Source: Epidermidibacterium keratini (GTDB lineage Bacteria > Actinomycetota > Actinomycetes > Mycobacteriales > Antricoccaceae). From it: a DNA stretch of 64,000 bases. The stretch is taken from the NCBI RefSeq assembly GCF_009834025.1, contig NZ_CP047156.1, positions 248,001 to 312,000 of the forward strand, written 5' to 3'. The translations under genes and the position numbers were made by a program. Below the pieces are notes generated by a model. That model ran no database searches, had not been told where the DNA came from, and was given only the letters and a program-made list of their open reading frames with translations. Of this stretch, positions 19,946 through 28,757 are shown piece by piece; the first letter of the stretch is position 1, and the number at the start of each line of letters is the position of its first letter.

Positions 19946-20102
19946 TGGAAGGTATCCCTAGTGGTGCGGTGAGCCAGTCGTGCGGCAGGCATGGTCAATG
20001 GAGCAGCGAAATCAGCAGTCGCGACGGCACTCGCCGCGCGGCGCTCGGGTACGCCAGCGAGCCAGTCTATGTCACCAGCGGTCGCAATTGCCTTAAGGGG
20101 CG

Positions 20103-20122
20103 AGCTCACGACCCTGTGAGCT
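20103..20122 (-). terminator. Short hairpin at the end of ruvB
   Basis: AGCTCAC and GTGAGCT form a 7-bp stem with a 6-nt loop overlapping the ruvB stop codon. It is weak and without a T-tract, so termination is only suggested. Confidence 0.35.
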
Positions 20123-21185
20123 AGAAGAGGCGCGCCTCGTCATGCGGCAGGGGTACGCCGATGTGCTCCCACGCCGCCCGCGTCGCGATTCGCCCGCGTG
20201 GGGTGCGCGCCAGCAGCCCGGCGCGCACCAGGAACGGTTCGGCGACCTCCTCGACGGTCTGCACCTCCTCGCCCACGGCCAGCGCAAGGGTCGAGACACC
20301 GACCGGCCCGCCGTTGAACTGCCGGACGAGCGCGTCGATGACCATCCGGTCGAGGCGGTCCAGGCCCATCTCGTCGATGTCGTAGACGTCCAGTGCGGCG
20401 CGGCAGACCTCCAGGCTGAGCCGCCCGTCAGCGCGCACCTGCGCGAAGTCGCGGGCGCGACGCAGCAGCCGGTTGGCGATGCGCGGCGTACCCCGCGAGC
20501 GGCGGGCGATCTCGGCGGCCCCGTCGGGCTCTATCTCAATGTCGAGCAGCCGGGCACTGCGCGCAATCACCGACTCGAGTTCAGCGTCGGCGTAGAAGTC
20601 CATGTGCGCGACGAAGCCGAACCGGTCGCGCAACGGGCCGGTCAGCAGCCCCGAACGAGTGGTCGCCCCGACCAGCGTGAACGGCGCGACATCGAGTGGG
20701 ATCGCCGTCGCCCCAGGGCCTTTTCCGACCACGACGTCGACTCGGAAGTCCTCCATCGCGACATACAGCAACTCTTCGGCCGGCCGGGCGATGCGGTGGA
20801 TCTCGTCGATAAACAGCACGTCACCCTCGTCGAGGGTCGAGAGCATGGCGGCGAGGTCGCCGGCGCGCTCGATCGCCGGTCCGCTGGTGACGCGGATTGA
20901 CGCGCCGAGGTCGGCGGCGATGATGAAGGCCAGGCTGGTCTTGCCAAGACCGGGCGGTCCAGACAGCAGGATGTGGTCCGGCGGCTGGCGCCGGGCCTTG
21001 GCGCTGTCGAGTACAACGCCCAGCTGCTCGCGCACGCGGCCCTGCCCGACGAACTCCTTCAGCGACTTCGGCCGCAGCGAGGTCTCGACGTCGCGTTCGT
21101 CGACGGCGGCGTACGGCGAGACGACCTCCTCGGAGGTCCGCCCGGGATCGCCGGTGAGGTGTTCGTCGGTTCCCATCGCGGCCAA
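20121..21185 (-). CDS. ruvB: Holliday junction branch-migration helicase RuvB
   Basis: 354 residues, AAA+ motor of RuvABC. Visible: [13 protein letters not shown], Walker [10 protein letters not shown] (76-84), Walker B LFIDEIHR, sensor text [19 protein letters not shown] (arginine finger region), and the C-terminal winged helix. The TTG at 21185 has AGGAA five nt upstream and is preferred; ATG 21176 would give [10 protein letters not shown] but lies too far from that site. Last gene of ruvC-ruvA-ruvB, 8 bp after ruvA. Confidence 0.95.
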   Translation of the reverse strand: MAAMGTDEHLTGDPGRTSEEVVSPYAAVDERDVETSLRPKSLKEFVGQGRVREQLGVVLDSAKARRQPPDHILLSGPPGLGKTSLAFIIAADLGASIRVTSGPAIERAGDLAAMLSTLDEGDVLFIDEIHRIARPAEELLYVAMEDFRVDVVVGKGPGATAIPLDVAPFTLVGATTRSGLLTGPLRDRFGFVAHMDFYADAELESVIARSARLLDIEIEPDGAAEIARRSRGTPRIANRLLRRARDFAQVRADGRLSLEVCRAALDVYDIDEMGLDRLDRMVIDALVRQFNGGPVGVSTLALAVGEEVQTVEEVAEPFLVRAGLLARTPRGRIATRAAWEHIGVPLPHDEARLF

Positions 21186-21193
21186 GGGTATTC

Positions 21194-21814
21194 CTACTTC
21201 GACAGCGAGCGCAGCGCCGCCCGCAGCAGGGGTGCGACCTCGACCGGGCGGCCCTCGGCCAGCGCCTCGTCAGCCTGCGGTGCGACTGCTTCGGCGGCGT
21301 CCTCGGCCTCCTTGCCCGACCAGCCCAGCCCCACGAGGGCGCCCACGAGCTGGTCACGCCACGGCGCGGCGGGAGCGACCGGCGAGTCAATACCGCCTGC
21401 GGAGTTGTCGGCCAGCAGCCCGATCTTGTCCTTGAGGTCGATGACGAGCCGTTCGGCGCCCTTCTTGCCGATGCCCGGCACCTGGGTCAGTGCCACGTGG
21501 TCGCCGGTCGCGATCGCGCGGCGTACCTCCCGTGGCGGCAGCGTTGCGAGCACCGCTTGCGCGACCTTGGGTCCCACGCCGTTGGCCGACTGCAGCAGCT
21601 CAAACAGCGAGCGCTCCTCGTCGTCGGCGAAACCGTAGAGGGTCAGCGAGTCTTCGCGCACGACGAGGCTGGTCGACAAGGATCCGACCTGGCCCACGCT
21701 CAACCGCGCGAGCGTTCCAGGAGCGGCGTGCACGAGCATGCCGACTCCCCCGACCTCGATGACTGTCGAGCTCGTTCCGAGGCTACGCACCATGCCGGTG
21801 ACCGAGGCGATCAT
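21194..21814 (-). CDS. ruvA: Holliday junction DNA-binding protein RuvA
   Basis: 206 residues. N-terminal OB-fold ([25 protein letters not shown]), helix-hairpin-helix region with [18 protein letters not shown] and [21 protein letters not shown], and a C-terminal UBA-like domain ([15 protein letters not shown]) that contacts RuvB. The ATG overlaps the ruvC stop by 4 nt (ATGA), so translation is coupled. Confidence 0.95.
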   Translation of the reverse strand: MIASVTGMVRSLGTSSTVIEVGGVGMLVHAAPGTLARLSVGQVGSLSTSLVVREDSLTLYGFADDEERSLFELLQSANGVGPKVAQAVLATLPPREVRRAIATGDHVALTQVPGIGKKGAERLVIDLKDKIGLLADNSAGGIDSPVAPAAPWRDQLVGALVGLGWSGKEAEDAAEAVAPQADEALAEGRPVEVAPLLRAALRSLSK

Positions 21815-22434
21815 CGGCCGGCCTGCCGGGCAGCGAGCGCGGCGCGGGCTTTGGCGGCATACACGCCTTGGGTGCGTGCGACCTGCGCCTGCGCGTCGGC
21901 GAGCCGGGCGTCACGCGCCTGCTCTGCCGCCTCGGAGCGACGGGCGATGCTTGAGCCACGCCAGATGTGGCAGGCGGCGATCGCCAGCGCGTCGGCGGCA
22001 TCGGCGGGTTTAGGTGGGGAGTCCAGCCGCATAATCCGCGCGATCATCGTCTGGACCTGCGACTTGTCGGCCCGTCCGCTGCCAGTCACGGCCGCCTTGA
22101 CCTCCGAAGGGGTATAGACCGAGATGGGTACGCCGGCCCGCTGCGCCTGCAGGATCGCCACGCCGGAGGCCTGAGCGACACCCATGACGGTCTTGATGTT
22201 GACCTGGCTGAAGACGCGTTCGATCGCCACCGCCGCGGGCTGGTAGATCTCCAGGTGATGCGCGACCGCTTCGGCGATGGCATCAAGCCGCTCACCGATG
22301 GGTGCGTCGGCCGGCGTACGCGCCACCGCGTGGTGCAGGTGCAGCAGCGGTTTGCCAGGGCGACCCTGCACCACGCCGAAACCGCACCGGGTCAGCCCTG
22401 GGTCGATGCCCAGCACCCGGAGCCCTGCCGTCAT
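21811..22434 (-). CDS. ruvC: Holliday junction resolvase RuvC
   Basis: 207 residues. LGIDPGLTRCGFGVV carries the first catalytic Asp; AIERVFSQVNIKTVMGVAQA and the later D-x-x-D pair in KPADAADALAIAACH complete the RNase H-like site. A C-terminal tail of ~40 Ala/Arg-rich residues exceeds the E. coli enzyme (173 residues). First gene of the ruvCAB operon, downstream of the Pr6Pr-like gene with an 81-bp gap. Confidence 0.95.
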   Translation of the reverse strand: MTAGLRVLGIDPGLTRCGFGVVQGRPGKPLLHLHHAVARTPADAPIGERLDAIAEAVAHHLEIYQPAAVAIERVFSQVNIKTVMGVAQASGVAILQAQRAGVPISVYTPSEVKAAVTGSGRADKSQVQTMIARIMRLDSPPKPADAADALAIAACHIWRGSSIARRSEAAEQARDARLADAQAQVARTQGVYAAKARAALAARQAGR

Positions 22435-22515
22435 GGAAGCTCCTCGATCTAGAACGCGTGTTCGAGATCGAGACTAGGGCACCGGTCGGCGTACGCCGCG
22501 AACCAACACGCCGAG

Positions 22516-23268
22516 CTAGCGGCGGGTGCGATAACGGGCGTCGTACTCGGGGTCATAGGCGCTCTGTCGGCGGCCCCGCCCGACGCCCGTGCGGGCCACC
22601 CGATGGATCAGTCCGAGCACTAACAGCAGGTAGCCGAAGAGCACGACGGCGATGATCATCACGCCCAGGAACATGAAGAAGTCCGAGCGCCCTGGGTCGA
22701 GGAAGTAATAGAGCGGCGTCCCGGTGTCCGAACCACGCCAGAGCGCGACGCCGAGATAGGCAAGCGGCGCGACGAGCCCGATGAACGGGTGCCAGCCGGC
22801 CATATCTTCCTGATTGCGCCCAAACAGACACCAGTCGACGATCACCATCAGCGGCACGACCAGGTGCACCGCCAGGCTCTCGAACCCGGAGACGTCGCCG
22901 CTCATCCGGGCGAAGTAGACCCCGCACGTGATGCTGGTGAGTATGACGATCCACAGCCGCACCACCGGGCTGGGCTCGTCGACGCGCCGCCGCGGAATCC
23001 AGGCATAGATGGCGAGTACGCCGAAATAGACGCCGGCGATCAGCGCCGACAGCTGCGAGAGGTTATAGAGCGAGTCGACGCCGTTGTCGCTGACCGTGAG
23101 ATAGACGGCGTACAACGCGATGATCGCGATCGCCAGCCGCCACAGCGACGTGACAGCCCGGGTCAGGACACTCGGCCGATCGGGATCGAGGGTGCGCGGC
23201 GGCGTACTCGACGTCGCGAGCGCGCCGGGTGGGGGCAGCGGTGCGGCTCCGGCGGGATGTGGCTGCAT
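22516..23268 (-). CDS. Pr6Pr-like six-helix membrane protein
   Basis: 250 residues with a Pro/Ala-rich cytoplasmic N-terminus (~45 residues), then about six membrane segments. The core LAVHLVVPLMVIVDWCLFGR and the later PLAYLGVALWRG ... YYFLD text resembles the Pr6Pr (predicted six-helix) family. Function unknown. The short basic C-terminus contains repeated Tyr-Asp/Arg (YDPEYDARYRTRR). AGGGGG lies upstream of the ATG. It sits 15 bp after yebC and before ruvC on the same strand. Confidence 0.65.
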   Translation of the reverse strand: MQPHPAGAAPLPPPGALATSSTPPRTLDPDRPSVLTRAVTSLWRLAIAIIALYAVYLTVSDNGVDSLYNLSQLSALIAGVYFGVLAIYAWIPRRRVDEPSPVVRLWIVILTSITCGVYFARMSGDVSGFESLAVHLVVPLMVIVDWCLFGRNQEDMAGWHPFIGLVAPLAYLGVALWRGSDTGTPLYYFLDPGRSDFFMFLGVMIIAVVLFGYLLLVLGLIHRVARTGVGRGRRQSAYDPEYDARYRTRR

Positions 23269-23283
23269 CGTGCCCCCTGACGG

Positions 23284-24036
23284 TTATGCGTCGACTTGCG
23301 CCATTACCTCGTCTGAGACGTCGAAGTTGGCAAAAACGTTCTGCACGTCGTCGCTATCTTCCAACGCGTCGATCAGCTTGAACACTTTCGTTGCCGATTC
23401 GGCATCAAGCGGCACGGTCACGCTCGGGACGAACGACGACTCGGCCGAGTCGTAGTCGTGGCCTGCCTCTTGCAGCGCCGTACGCACGCCGACGAGATCG
23501 GTGGCCTCGCTGATCACCTCGAACGACTCGCCCAGGTCGTTGACCTCCTCGGCGCCGGCATCGAGCACCGACTCGAGCACGTCGTCCTCGGTCAGCCCGG
23601 CCTTGGGCACGATCACGACGCCTTTGCGCGAGAAGAGGTAGGACACCGAGCCCGGGTCGGCCATCGTGCCGCCGTTGCGGGTCATCGCGGTGCGGACCTC
23701 GGACGCGGCGCGGTTCTTGTTGTCGGTGAGGCACTCGATGAGTACGGCGACACCCGACGGGCCGTAGCCCTCGTACATGATCGTCTGGTAGTCGGCGCCG
23801 CCGGCCTCTTCGCCGCCGCCGCGCTTGCGGGCGCGCTCGATGTTGTCGTTGGGGACCGACGACTTCTTGGCTTTCTGGATGGCATCAAACAGCGTCGGGT
23901 TGCCGTCGGGATCGCCTCCACCGGTGCGTGCGGCCACCTCGACGTTCTTGATCAGCTTGGCAAACAGCTTGCCGCGCTTGGCGTCGATGACCGCCTTCTT
24001 GTGCTTGGTGGTCGCCCACTTGGAATGTCCGCTCAT
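23284..24036 (-). CDS. yebC: YebC/PmpR family protein
   Basis: About 250 residues. [28 protein letters not shown] is the family N-terminus, then [24 protein letters not shown] and FSRKGVVIV. Family members have been described as DNA-binding regulators and, more recently for some, as translation factors helping ribosomes through polyproline stretches. ATG 24036 is chosen over GTG 24042 because GAGGGG lies 8 nt upstream and homologues start there. Between pdxT and ruvC as in many actinobacteria. Confidence 0.94.
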   Translation of the reverse strand: MSGHSKWATTKHKKAVIDAKRGKLFAKLIKNVEVAARTGGGDPDGNPTLFDAIQKAKKSSVPNDNIERARKRGGGEEAGGADYQTIMYEGYGPSGVAVLIECLTDNKNRAASEVRTAMTRNGGTMADPGSVSYLFSRKGVVIVPKAGLTEDDVLESVLDAGAEEVNDLGESFEVISEATDLVGVRTALQEAGHDYDSAESSFVPSVTVPLDAESATKVFKLIDALEDSDDVQNVFANFDVSDEVMAQVDA

Positions 24037-24085
24037 GGACACATCCCCTCTACCGTCTCGGTTCCTGGGTGCGGCCGGGCCTCGC

Positions 24086-24691
24086 TCAGGTCGCGTCCTT
24101 CACGATCGACACAAAGTGATCGTGCACGCGAAGGTCGCCAGTGACCTCCGGATGGAAGGAGGTGGCGAGGAGGTTGCCCTGCCGGACTGCGACGATTCTA
24201 CCGGCAGCGGGTCCGGACTCGACGCGAGCGAGTACGTCGACCTCCCCGCCGGTCTTCTCCACCCACGGCGCGCGGATGAAGACGGCCCGGAACGGCTCGC
24301 CGCCGATCTGCTCGATCTGCACCTCGCCCTCGAAGGAGTCGACCTGCCGGCCAAATGCGTTGCGGCGTACCACCATGTCGATGCCGCCGATCGTCTGCTG
24401 GTCGGCCATCCCACCCTCGATCTGGTCGGCGAGCAGGATCATCCCGGCACACGAGCCGTACGCCGGCATGCCATCGGCGATCCGCGCACGCAGCGGTTCC
24501 ATCAGCTCAAAGGCACGCAGCAGCTTGTCGATCGTCGTCGACTCGCCGCCGGGCAGCAGCAGGGCGTCCACGGCCGCGAGCTCCTCAGGTCGGCGTACTC
24601 GTTGGGCCTTCGCTCCCCCGCGTTCGAGCGCCCTTAGGTGCTCGGCGACATCGCCTTGCAGGGCGAGTACGCCGATGGTCGGTGTCGTCAC
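24086..24691 (-). CDS. pdxT: Pyridoxal 5'-phosphate synthase glutaminase subunit
   Basis: 201 residues; releases ammonia from glutamine for Pdx[23 protein letters not shown], nucleophile C81 in [11 protein letters not shown], and the His/Glu of SFHPEVTGD are all present. GTG start with GAAGGAGG upstream. Its partner pdxS lies about 8 kb away (32.3 kb) rather than adjacent. yebC follows 49 bp downstream on the same strand. Confidence 0.95.
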   Translation of the reverse strand: MTTPTIGVLALQGDVAEHLRALERGGAKAQRVRRPEELAAVDALLLPGGESTTIDKLLRAFELMEPLRARIADGMPAYGSCAGMILLADQIEGGMADQQTIGGIDMVVRRNAFGRQVDSFEGEVQIEQIGGEPFRAVFIRAPWVEKTGGEVDVLARVESGPAAGRIVAVRQGNLLATSFHPEVTGDLRVHDHFVSIVKDAT

Positions 24692-24784
24692 GATCCTCCT
24701 TCGTCGCAGTGCTCAATATGCAACCCGCGCCTCGGGGACGATGTTCCCTTCGGGTGCCAAATTTGGATGGATACGGTACTGCGC

Positions 24785-25795
24785 ATGGATACTCCGGTCA
24801 GCGACGAGCGCCGCTGGCGCGCTGTCGCCGAGCTCTATCACGCGTTCTTCACCGGCATCGTGCTCGGCGCCTCGATGCGCCTCGGCGCGCAGACTGGCGC
24901 TGAGCTCGTCTTCGAAGTCTTCAGCCGTCAGCGTGAGCAGAAGTTCCTCGCCGGGCTGGACAAGCTCGGCATTGCCGACGAGCCGCCGGCGGTCGCCGCC
25001 GCGAAGTACCACTACCTCTCCAACCAGATCGGCGGGGTCGAGGTCGAGTTCATGCCTGAGTCCGATCGCAAGGCGTGGATCCGCTACGGCACCCCGCGCT
25101 GGGCCTGGGAAGGGACGGCGCTGTGCGGTATCCCGCCGGAGGTCTCGGTCGCGATGCTGCGCGGCTGGCACGCCCGCAACGGCGTCTCGCTGGGCAACCC
25201 GCGCCTCGGGTTCGTGTGCACCAAGCAGGCGGTCGATGGCGACAGCGCGCTGGAGGGCTACTACTACGAGTACGACGAGGATCTGGAGCCCCATCAGCGG
25301 CTGCGTTTTGACCGCACCGCTGATGCCCCCGACTTCGATGCCACGCGCGCGCCGGTGCTGCCGACCACGACGTGGCCGCGTGAGCGGCTCGCGAAGGCAC
25401 ATCGCAACTACGCGATGACCTACCCGCAGACCGCGCTCGGCGCGGCGATCGACCTGTGGGGGCCGGAGCGGGCGGTCGGCGTACTCGGCATCGTCGCCAA
25501 GCAGGTCGGCATGCAGCTCTATCCGTCACTGCTGGCGATCATGGGAGTGGCTCCGGAGCGTACGCCGCACGGCGCGGCTCTCGTTTTTGGCGAGCTGCTG
25601 GCCGGGCATGGCCCGGGTTACACGGTCTCGGGTGCGGACGACGTGGTGCTGGAGCTCGAGGGCCCGGCGTTCGTGAGCGACGGAGCGCACCCCGCGACCG
25701 AGACGATCTGGGCGCGACTCTTTGACGGCCTGCTCGCGACCCACCACCACCGCTTAGGGCTGCAGCGCGACGGTCTGCGCTGGACGATCCGCTGA
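24785..25795 (+). CDS. Conserved protein of unknown function
   Basis: About 336 residues, divergent from pdxT. No signal peptide or membrane segment. Conserved-looking stretches include AAAKYHYLSNQIGGVEVEFM, CTKQAVDGD, YYYEYDEDLEPHQRLRF and AKAHRNYAMTYPQTALG, suggesting a folded globular protein rather than a false frame, but I cannot assign a family. TACGGT lies 7 nt before ATG 24785 with no Shine-Dalgarno, so it may be leaderless; ATG 24767 is the alternative start. The stop codon overlaps the first base of a palindromic repeat. Confidence 0.7.
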   Translation: MDTPVSDERRWRAVAELYHAFFTGIVLGASMRLGAQTGAELVFEVFSRQREQKFLAGLDKLGIADEPPAVAAAKYHYLSNQIGGVEVEFMPESDRKAWIRYGTPRWAWEGTALCGIPPEVSVAMLRGWHARNGVSLGNPRLGFVCTKQAVDGDSALEGYYYEYDEDLEPHQRLRFDRTADAPDFDATRAPVLPTTTWPRERLAKAHRNYAMTYPQTALGAAIDLWGPERAVGVLGIVAKQVGMQLYPSLLAIMGVAPERTPHGAALVFGELLAGHGPGYTVSGADDVVLELEGPAFVSDGAHPATETIWARLFDGLLATHHHRLGLQRDGLRWTIR

Positions 25796-25854
25796 CCTGC
25801 GGCACGTTTGTGCTGTCTCTAGGGCCTCTAGGGGGCACAAACGTGCCGCAGGTC
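25794..25854. repeat. Palindromic element, copy 1
   Basis: Perfect 20-bp inverted repeat, GACCTGCGGCACGTTTGTGC at 25794-25813 with its complement at 25835-25854, and a 21-nt loop. It starts inside the stop codon of the preceding gene and lies between two convergent genes, so it may also terminate both. Three further copies are at 48996, 56924 and 58058. Confidence 0.9.
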
Positions 25855-25862
25855 GCGCGGCT

Positions 25863-25871
25863 TGTGGATAA
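25863..25871 (-). promoter_or_regulatory. DnaA-box-like 9-mer beside palindrome copy 1
   Basis: TTATCCACA on the minus strand is the exact consensus DnaA box. It sits 8 bp after palindrome copy 1; the same 14-bp stretch (gtggataactcgg) recurs after copy 3. Chance occurrence of a single box is possible. Confidence 0.4.
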
Positions 25872-25879
25872 CTCGGGGC

Positions 25880-26089
25880 CTACTCGACGGCGAGGCCGAC
25901 CTCGGTCGCCTTGACCAGCACCGTGACGACCGAGCCCTCGGCCAGGCCGAGGTCCTCGGCGGCGTCGCGGGTGATCGCCGACGTGATCGTCTGGCCCCCG
26001 TCGAGCTCGACCTTGACGACCGCCATGGCCTCGCCGGTGGTGACCGAGACGACCTTGCCGGGTAGCTGGTTGCGGGTGGACAGACGCAT
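25880..26089 (-). CDS. TOBE-domain molybdenum-pterin binding protein (molbindin)
   Basis: 69 residues, a single Mop/TOBE domain: LSTRNQLPGKVVSVTTGEAMAVVKVELDG through ITSAITRDAAEDLGLAEGSVVTVLVKATEV. Stand-alone proteins of this kind oligomerise and store molybdate or tungstate in the cytoplasm. AAGGAG lies 5 nt before the ATG. No molybdate transporter or cofactor gene is adjacent. Confidence 0.92.
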   Translation of the reverse strand: MRLSTRNQLPGKVVSVTTGEAMAVVKVELDGGQTITSAITRDAAEDLGLAEGSVVTVLVKATEVGLAVE

Positions 26090-26206
26090 GCGGTTCTCCT
26101 TGCATAGGTGGGATTTCCGCCATGAATCTAGACGCGCTCGCCGGCCGCTGTCATCTTCGCTGCGCAGGTGCGCTCCGATGGCCTGTGCCCTTGCGCGAAT
26201 GCGTCG

Positions 26207-26887
26207 CTACGCAGGCGTTTCGGTTTGCTCAGCGCGGCGGCGTACGTCGACCGCATCGACCGCGACCCATGGGAGCACGAGCTGGATCACCGGACCGATC
26301 GTCAGCGCAAACAGCACCGTGCCGACGCCTAGACCTCCACCGAGCAGATAGCCGGTGACGAGTACGGCGAGCTCGATGCAGGTGCGGATGAGCCGGATCG
26401 AGCCGAAGCCACGCGCGTGCAGGCCGGTCATCAACCCATCGCGCGGGCCCGGGCCGAGCCCAGCGCCGATGTAGATGGCAGCCGCGACGCCGGTGATCAG
26501 GATGCCCACCAGCATCATCGGGATGCGGGCGGCGAGCGCGTCGGTCGGCGGGATGAGGCGCAGCGTCAGGTCGGCGCCGATGCCGACCAGCGTCGCGTTA
26601 CCGAGCGTGCCGATGCCCGGCCGCTGCCGCAGCGGGATCCACAGCAGCAGTACGACGACGCTGACCGCGATGATGACGGAGCCGAAGCTCATCCCGGTCA
26701 GTCGCGCAATGCCCTCGTGCAGCACGTTCCACGGGTCCACACCCAGAGCCCCGCGGACCTGCAGGCCCATCGCTACGCCATACAGCGCGAGCCCGAAAAG
26801 CAGCTGGGCGAAGCGGCGAGTACGCCGATCGCGTGGGATCGGCAGCAGCAGACGGCTGGCGCGGAGACTGGACTGACTTCGGGACAC
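26207..26887 (-). CDS. YczE/YyaS/YitT-family membrane protein
   Basis: 226 residues with about five membrane segments. RRFAQLLFGLALYGVAMGLQVRGALGVDPWNVLHEG and IYIGAGLGPGPRDGLMTGL are the hallmark repeats of the YczE group. Function unknown, probably a membrane transporter or regulator of membrane enzymes. GTG start at 26887 is the best available. The 117 bp between it and the molbindin gene hold nothing I recognise. Confidence 0.8.
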   Translation of the reverse strand: MSRSQSSLRASRLLLPIPRDRRTRRFAQLLFGLALYGVAMGLQVRGALGVDPWNVLHEGIARLTGMSFGSVIIAVSVVVLLLWIPLRQRPGIGTLGNATLVGIGADLTLRLIPPTDALAARIPMMLVGILITGVAAAIYIGAGLGPGPRDGLMTGLHARGFGSIRLIRTCIELAVLVTGYLLGGGLGVGTVLFALTIGPVIQLVLPWVAVDAVDVRRRAEQTETPA

Positions 26888-26968
26888 TCCGTCATTGTGC
26901 CGCCCGACGTCGCGCTGCCCTCTGGCGTCCTCTCGCCGCCCGACGCCCGCGCGCTAGGCCGGGTGCGC

Positions 26969-28501
26969 TCAGCGCAGCGGGTCTCCCCACTCGGTTTCCT
27001 TACGCAGCGGCGGCTTGAGCACCTTGCCACCGGGGTTGCGCGGCAGTGGCTCGTCGGTGATGACGACGTACTGCGGGATCTTGAAGTCGGCCAAGTTTCC
27101 CTGCAGCGCTTGAATAATCCCGTCCGCGGTGAGCTCCGCGCCGGGTGCGGGTACGACGATCGCGCCGACCTTCTCCCCCATCACCTCGTCGGCGACCGCG
27201 ACCACGGCCGACTCGGCGATTCCGGGTACGGCGGCGAGTGCGTTCTCGACCTCGACGCTGTAGACGTTTTCACCGCCGCGGTTGATCATGTCCTTCGCTC
27301 GGTCGACGACGTACACGAAACCCTCGTCATCGACGCGGGCGAGATCGCCGGTGTGCAGCCACGAGCCGTCGAACGCATCGAGCGTGGCATCGGGCTTGTT
27401 CCAGTAGCCGCTGGTGATGTTGGGCCCGCGGGCGAGCAGCTCACCAACGCCGCTCTCGTCGGGCAGGTCGACGGCAAGATCCACTACGGGGCAGGCAAAC
27501 CCGACCGAATCGGGATGCTCGGCGGCGTACTCGTCGGGCAAGACGGTTAGCAGCGAGGCGGTCTCGGTCATACCGAACCCGTTCTTGAGCTTGACGCCCG
27601 GCAGCGCATCGCGCAGCTGGGCGACGAGCGCCGGCGCGATCGGTGCGCCGCCGTAGCCGGCCCATCGCACCGAGCTTAGGTCGTAGTCGCCGAAGCTCGG
27701 GTTCAGCATGAGCAGCTTGTAGATCGCCGGCACCGTCGTGAGCGAGGTGATCTTCTCCTCCTGCACCGTGCGCAGCAGCGTGGGGATATCGAGCTCGGGC
27801 AGGATCACCGCCGAGCCGCCGAGATACATCGCCACGAGCAGCTGGCTGTTGGTGCCGGTGACGTGAAAGAGCGGCACCGAGATCAGCGTGCGGCATTCGG
27901 CGCCCTGTTCCTTCGGCAGCTCGATCGCGCGCACCATGTTCTCGCAGTTCGACAAGAACGCCTCGTGGCTCGTCAGCGCCCCCTTGGGCCGACCCGTCGT
28001 ACCACTCGTGTAGAAGATCGCGGCCAGGTCGCCGTGCTCCTTGCCGGTGGCGACGTACGGCTCGTCGTCGGGCAGGTCGGCGCCGGGCTGGAAGGTGTAT
28101 GCCGCACCGCTGTCCTCGATGACGTAGTCGATCTCCGGCTGCGCGAAACGCGTGTTGACCGGCACGGCGACCGCGCCAGCGAGCAGGATGCCCCAGAACG
28201 CGACGACCCACTCGTTGCCGGCCGCAGTCAGAATCGCGACCCGATCGCCGCCCCGAACGCCCTCAGCGCGAAGTCCGCCGGCAACCCGAGCGGCCCGGTC
28301 CCACAGCTGCTGGTAGGTCAGCCGCTCGCCGCCGACCTCCATGACAACCTCGGCATCGGGCGTCTGGGCAACCCAGCGCGCGAACATGTCCAACAGCGAT
28401 GCCGGCAGGTCCGTGTAGTGCGCGACGCCATCTTCGTCGCGTTCGATGCCTTCGGTGTTCATCGGGTTGATGCCGCGGGGACGTGCGGTGATCTCGGTCA
28501 A
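26969..28501 (-). CDS. Acyl-CoA synthetase / AMP-dependent ligase
   Basis: 510 residues of the ANL superfamily. AMP-binding loop FYTSGTTGRPKGALTSHEAFL (near residue 170), SVPLFHVTGTNSQL, WAGYGGAPIAPAL, NGFGMTETASL, the hinge YVVDRAKDMINRGGENVYSVEVE, and the C-terminal catalytic lysine in PRNPGGKVLKPPL. It activates a carboxylic acid as acyl-AMP and CoA ester; chain length or substrate is not predictable. TTG at 28501 is chosen because AAGGAG precedes it at ideal spacing; the first in-frame ATG upstream has no such site. Confidence 0.9.
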   Translation of the reverse strand: MTEITARPRGINPMNTEGIERDEDGVAHYTDLPASLLDMFARWVAQTPDAEVVMEVGGERLTYQQLWDRAARVAGGLRAEGVRGGDRVAILTAAGNEWVVAFWGILLAGAVAVPVNTRFAQPEIDYVIEDSGAAYTFQPGADLPDDEPYVATGKEHGDLAAIFYTSGTTGRPKGALTSHEAFLSNCENMVRAIELPKEQGAECRTLISVPLFHVTGTNSQLLVAMYLGGSAVILPELDIPTLLRTVQEEKITSLTTVPAIYKLLMLNPSFGDYDLSSVRWAGYGGAPIAPALVAQLRDALPGVKLKNGFGMTETASLLTVLPDEYAAEHPDSVGFACPVVDLAVDLPDESGVGELLARGPNITSGYWNKPDATLDAFDGSWLHTGDLARVDDEGFVYVVDRAKDMINRGGENVYSVEVENALAAVPGIAESAVVAVADEVMGEKVGAIVVPAPGAELTADGIIQALQGNLADFKIPQYVVITDEPLPRNPGGKVLKPPLRKETEWGDPLR

Positions 28502-28570
28502 GGCGAGCTCCTTCGGCGTACGACGGGACTCCCCGACCGTAGCGCGTCGCACTCGCTACTCAAGCAGCCA

Positions 28571-28690
28571 CGAGCCCCAGAATCGGTGGTCGATCAGGTG
28601 CGAGCCCCGGAATCGGTGGTCGAGCAGGTGCGAGCCCCCTGGGGCGAGCACCGTCCGTCGAGACCACTCGCAAGCAGACCGCGCATCGCA
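28571..28690 (+). repeat. 30-bp tandem repeat and inverted GTCGAG element
   Basis: Two 30-bp units (28571-28600, 28601-28630; CGAGCCCCGGAATCGGTGGT then CGAGCAGGTG) and part of a third, running into an inverted arm (GTCGAGACCAC, ~28658). A related element with GGTGGTCGAGCAGG is at 39391. The 204-bp gap between the ligase and DUF2207 genes is mostly filled by this; the remainder (to ~28757) is rich in CTCGCTCG and shows no gene. Confidence 0.8.
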
Positions 28691-28757
28691 CCACGGGATC
28701 TCGACAACCGCTCACTCGCTCACGCTCGCTCGCTGCTCGATCACCGAGAGCGCCGGG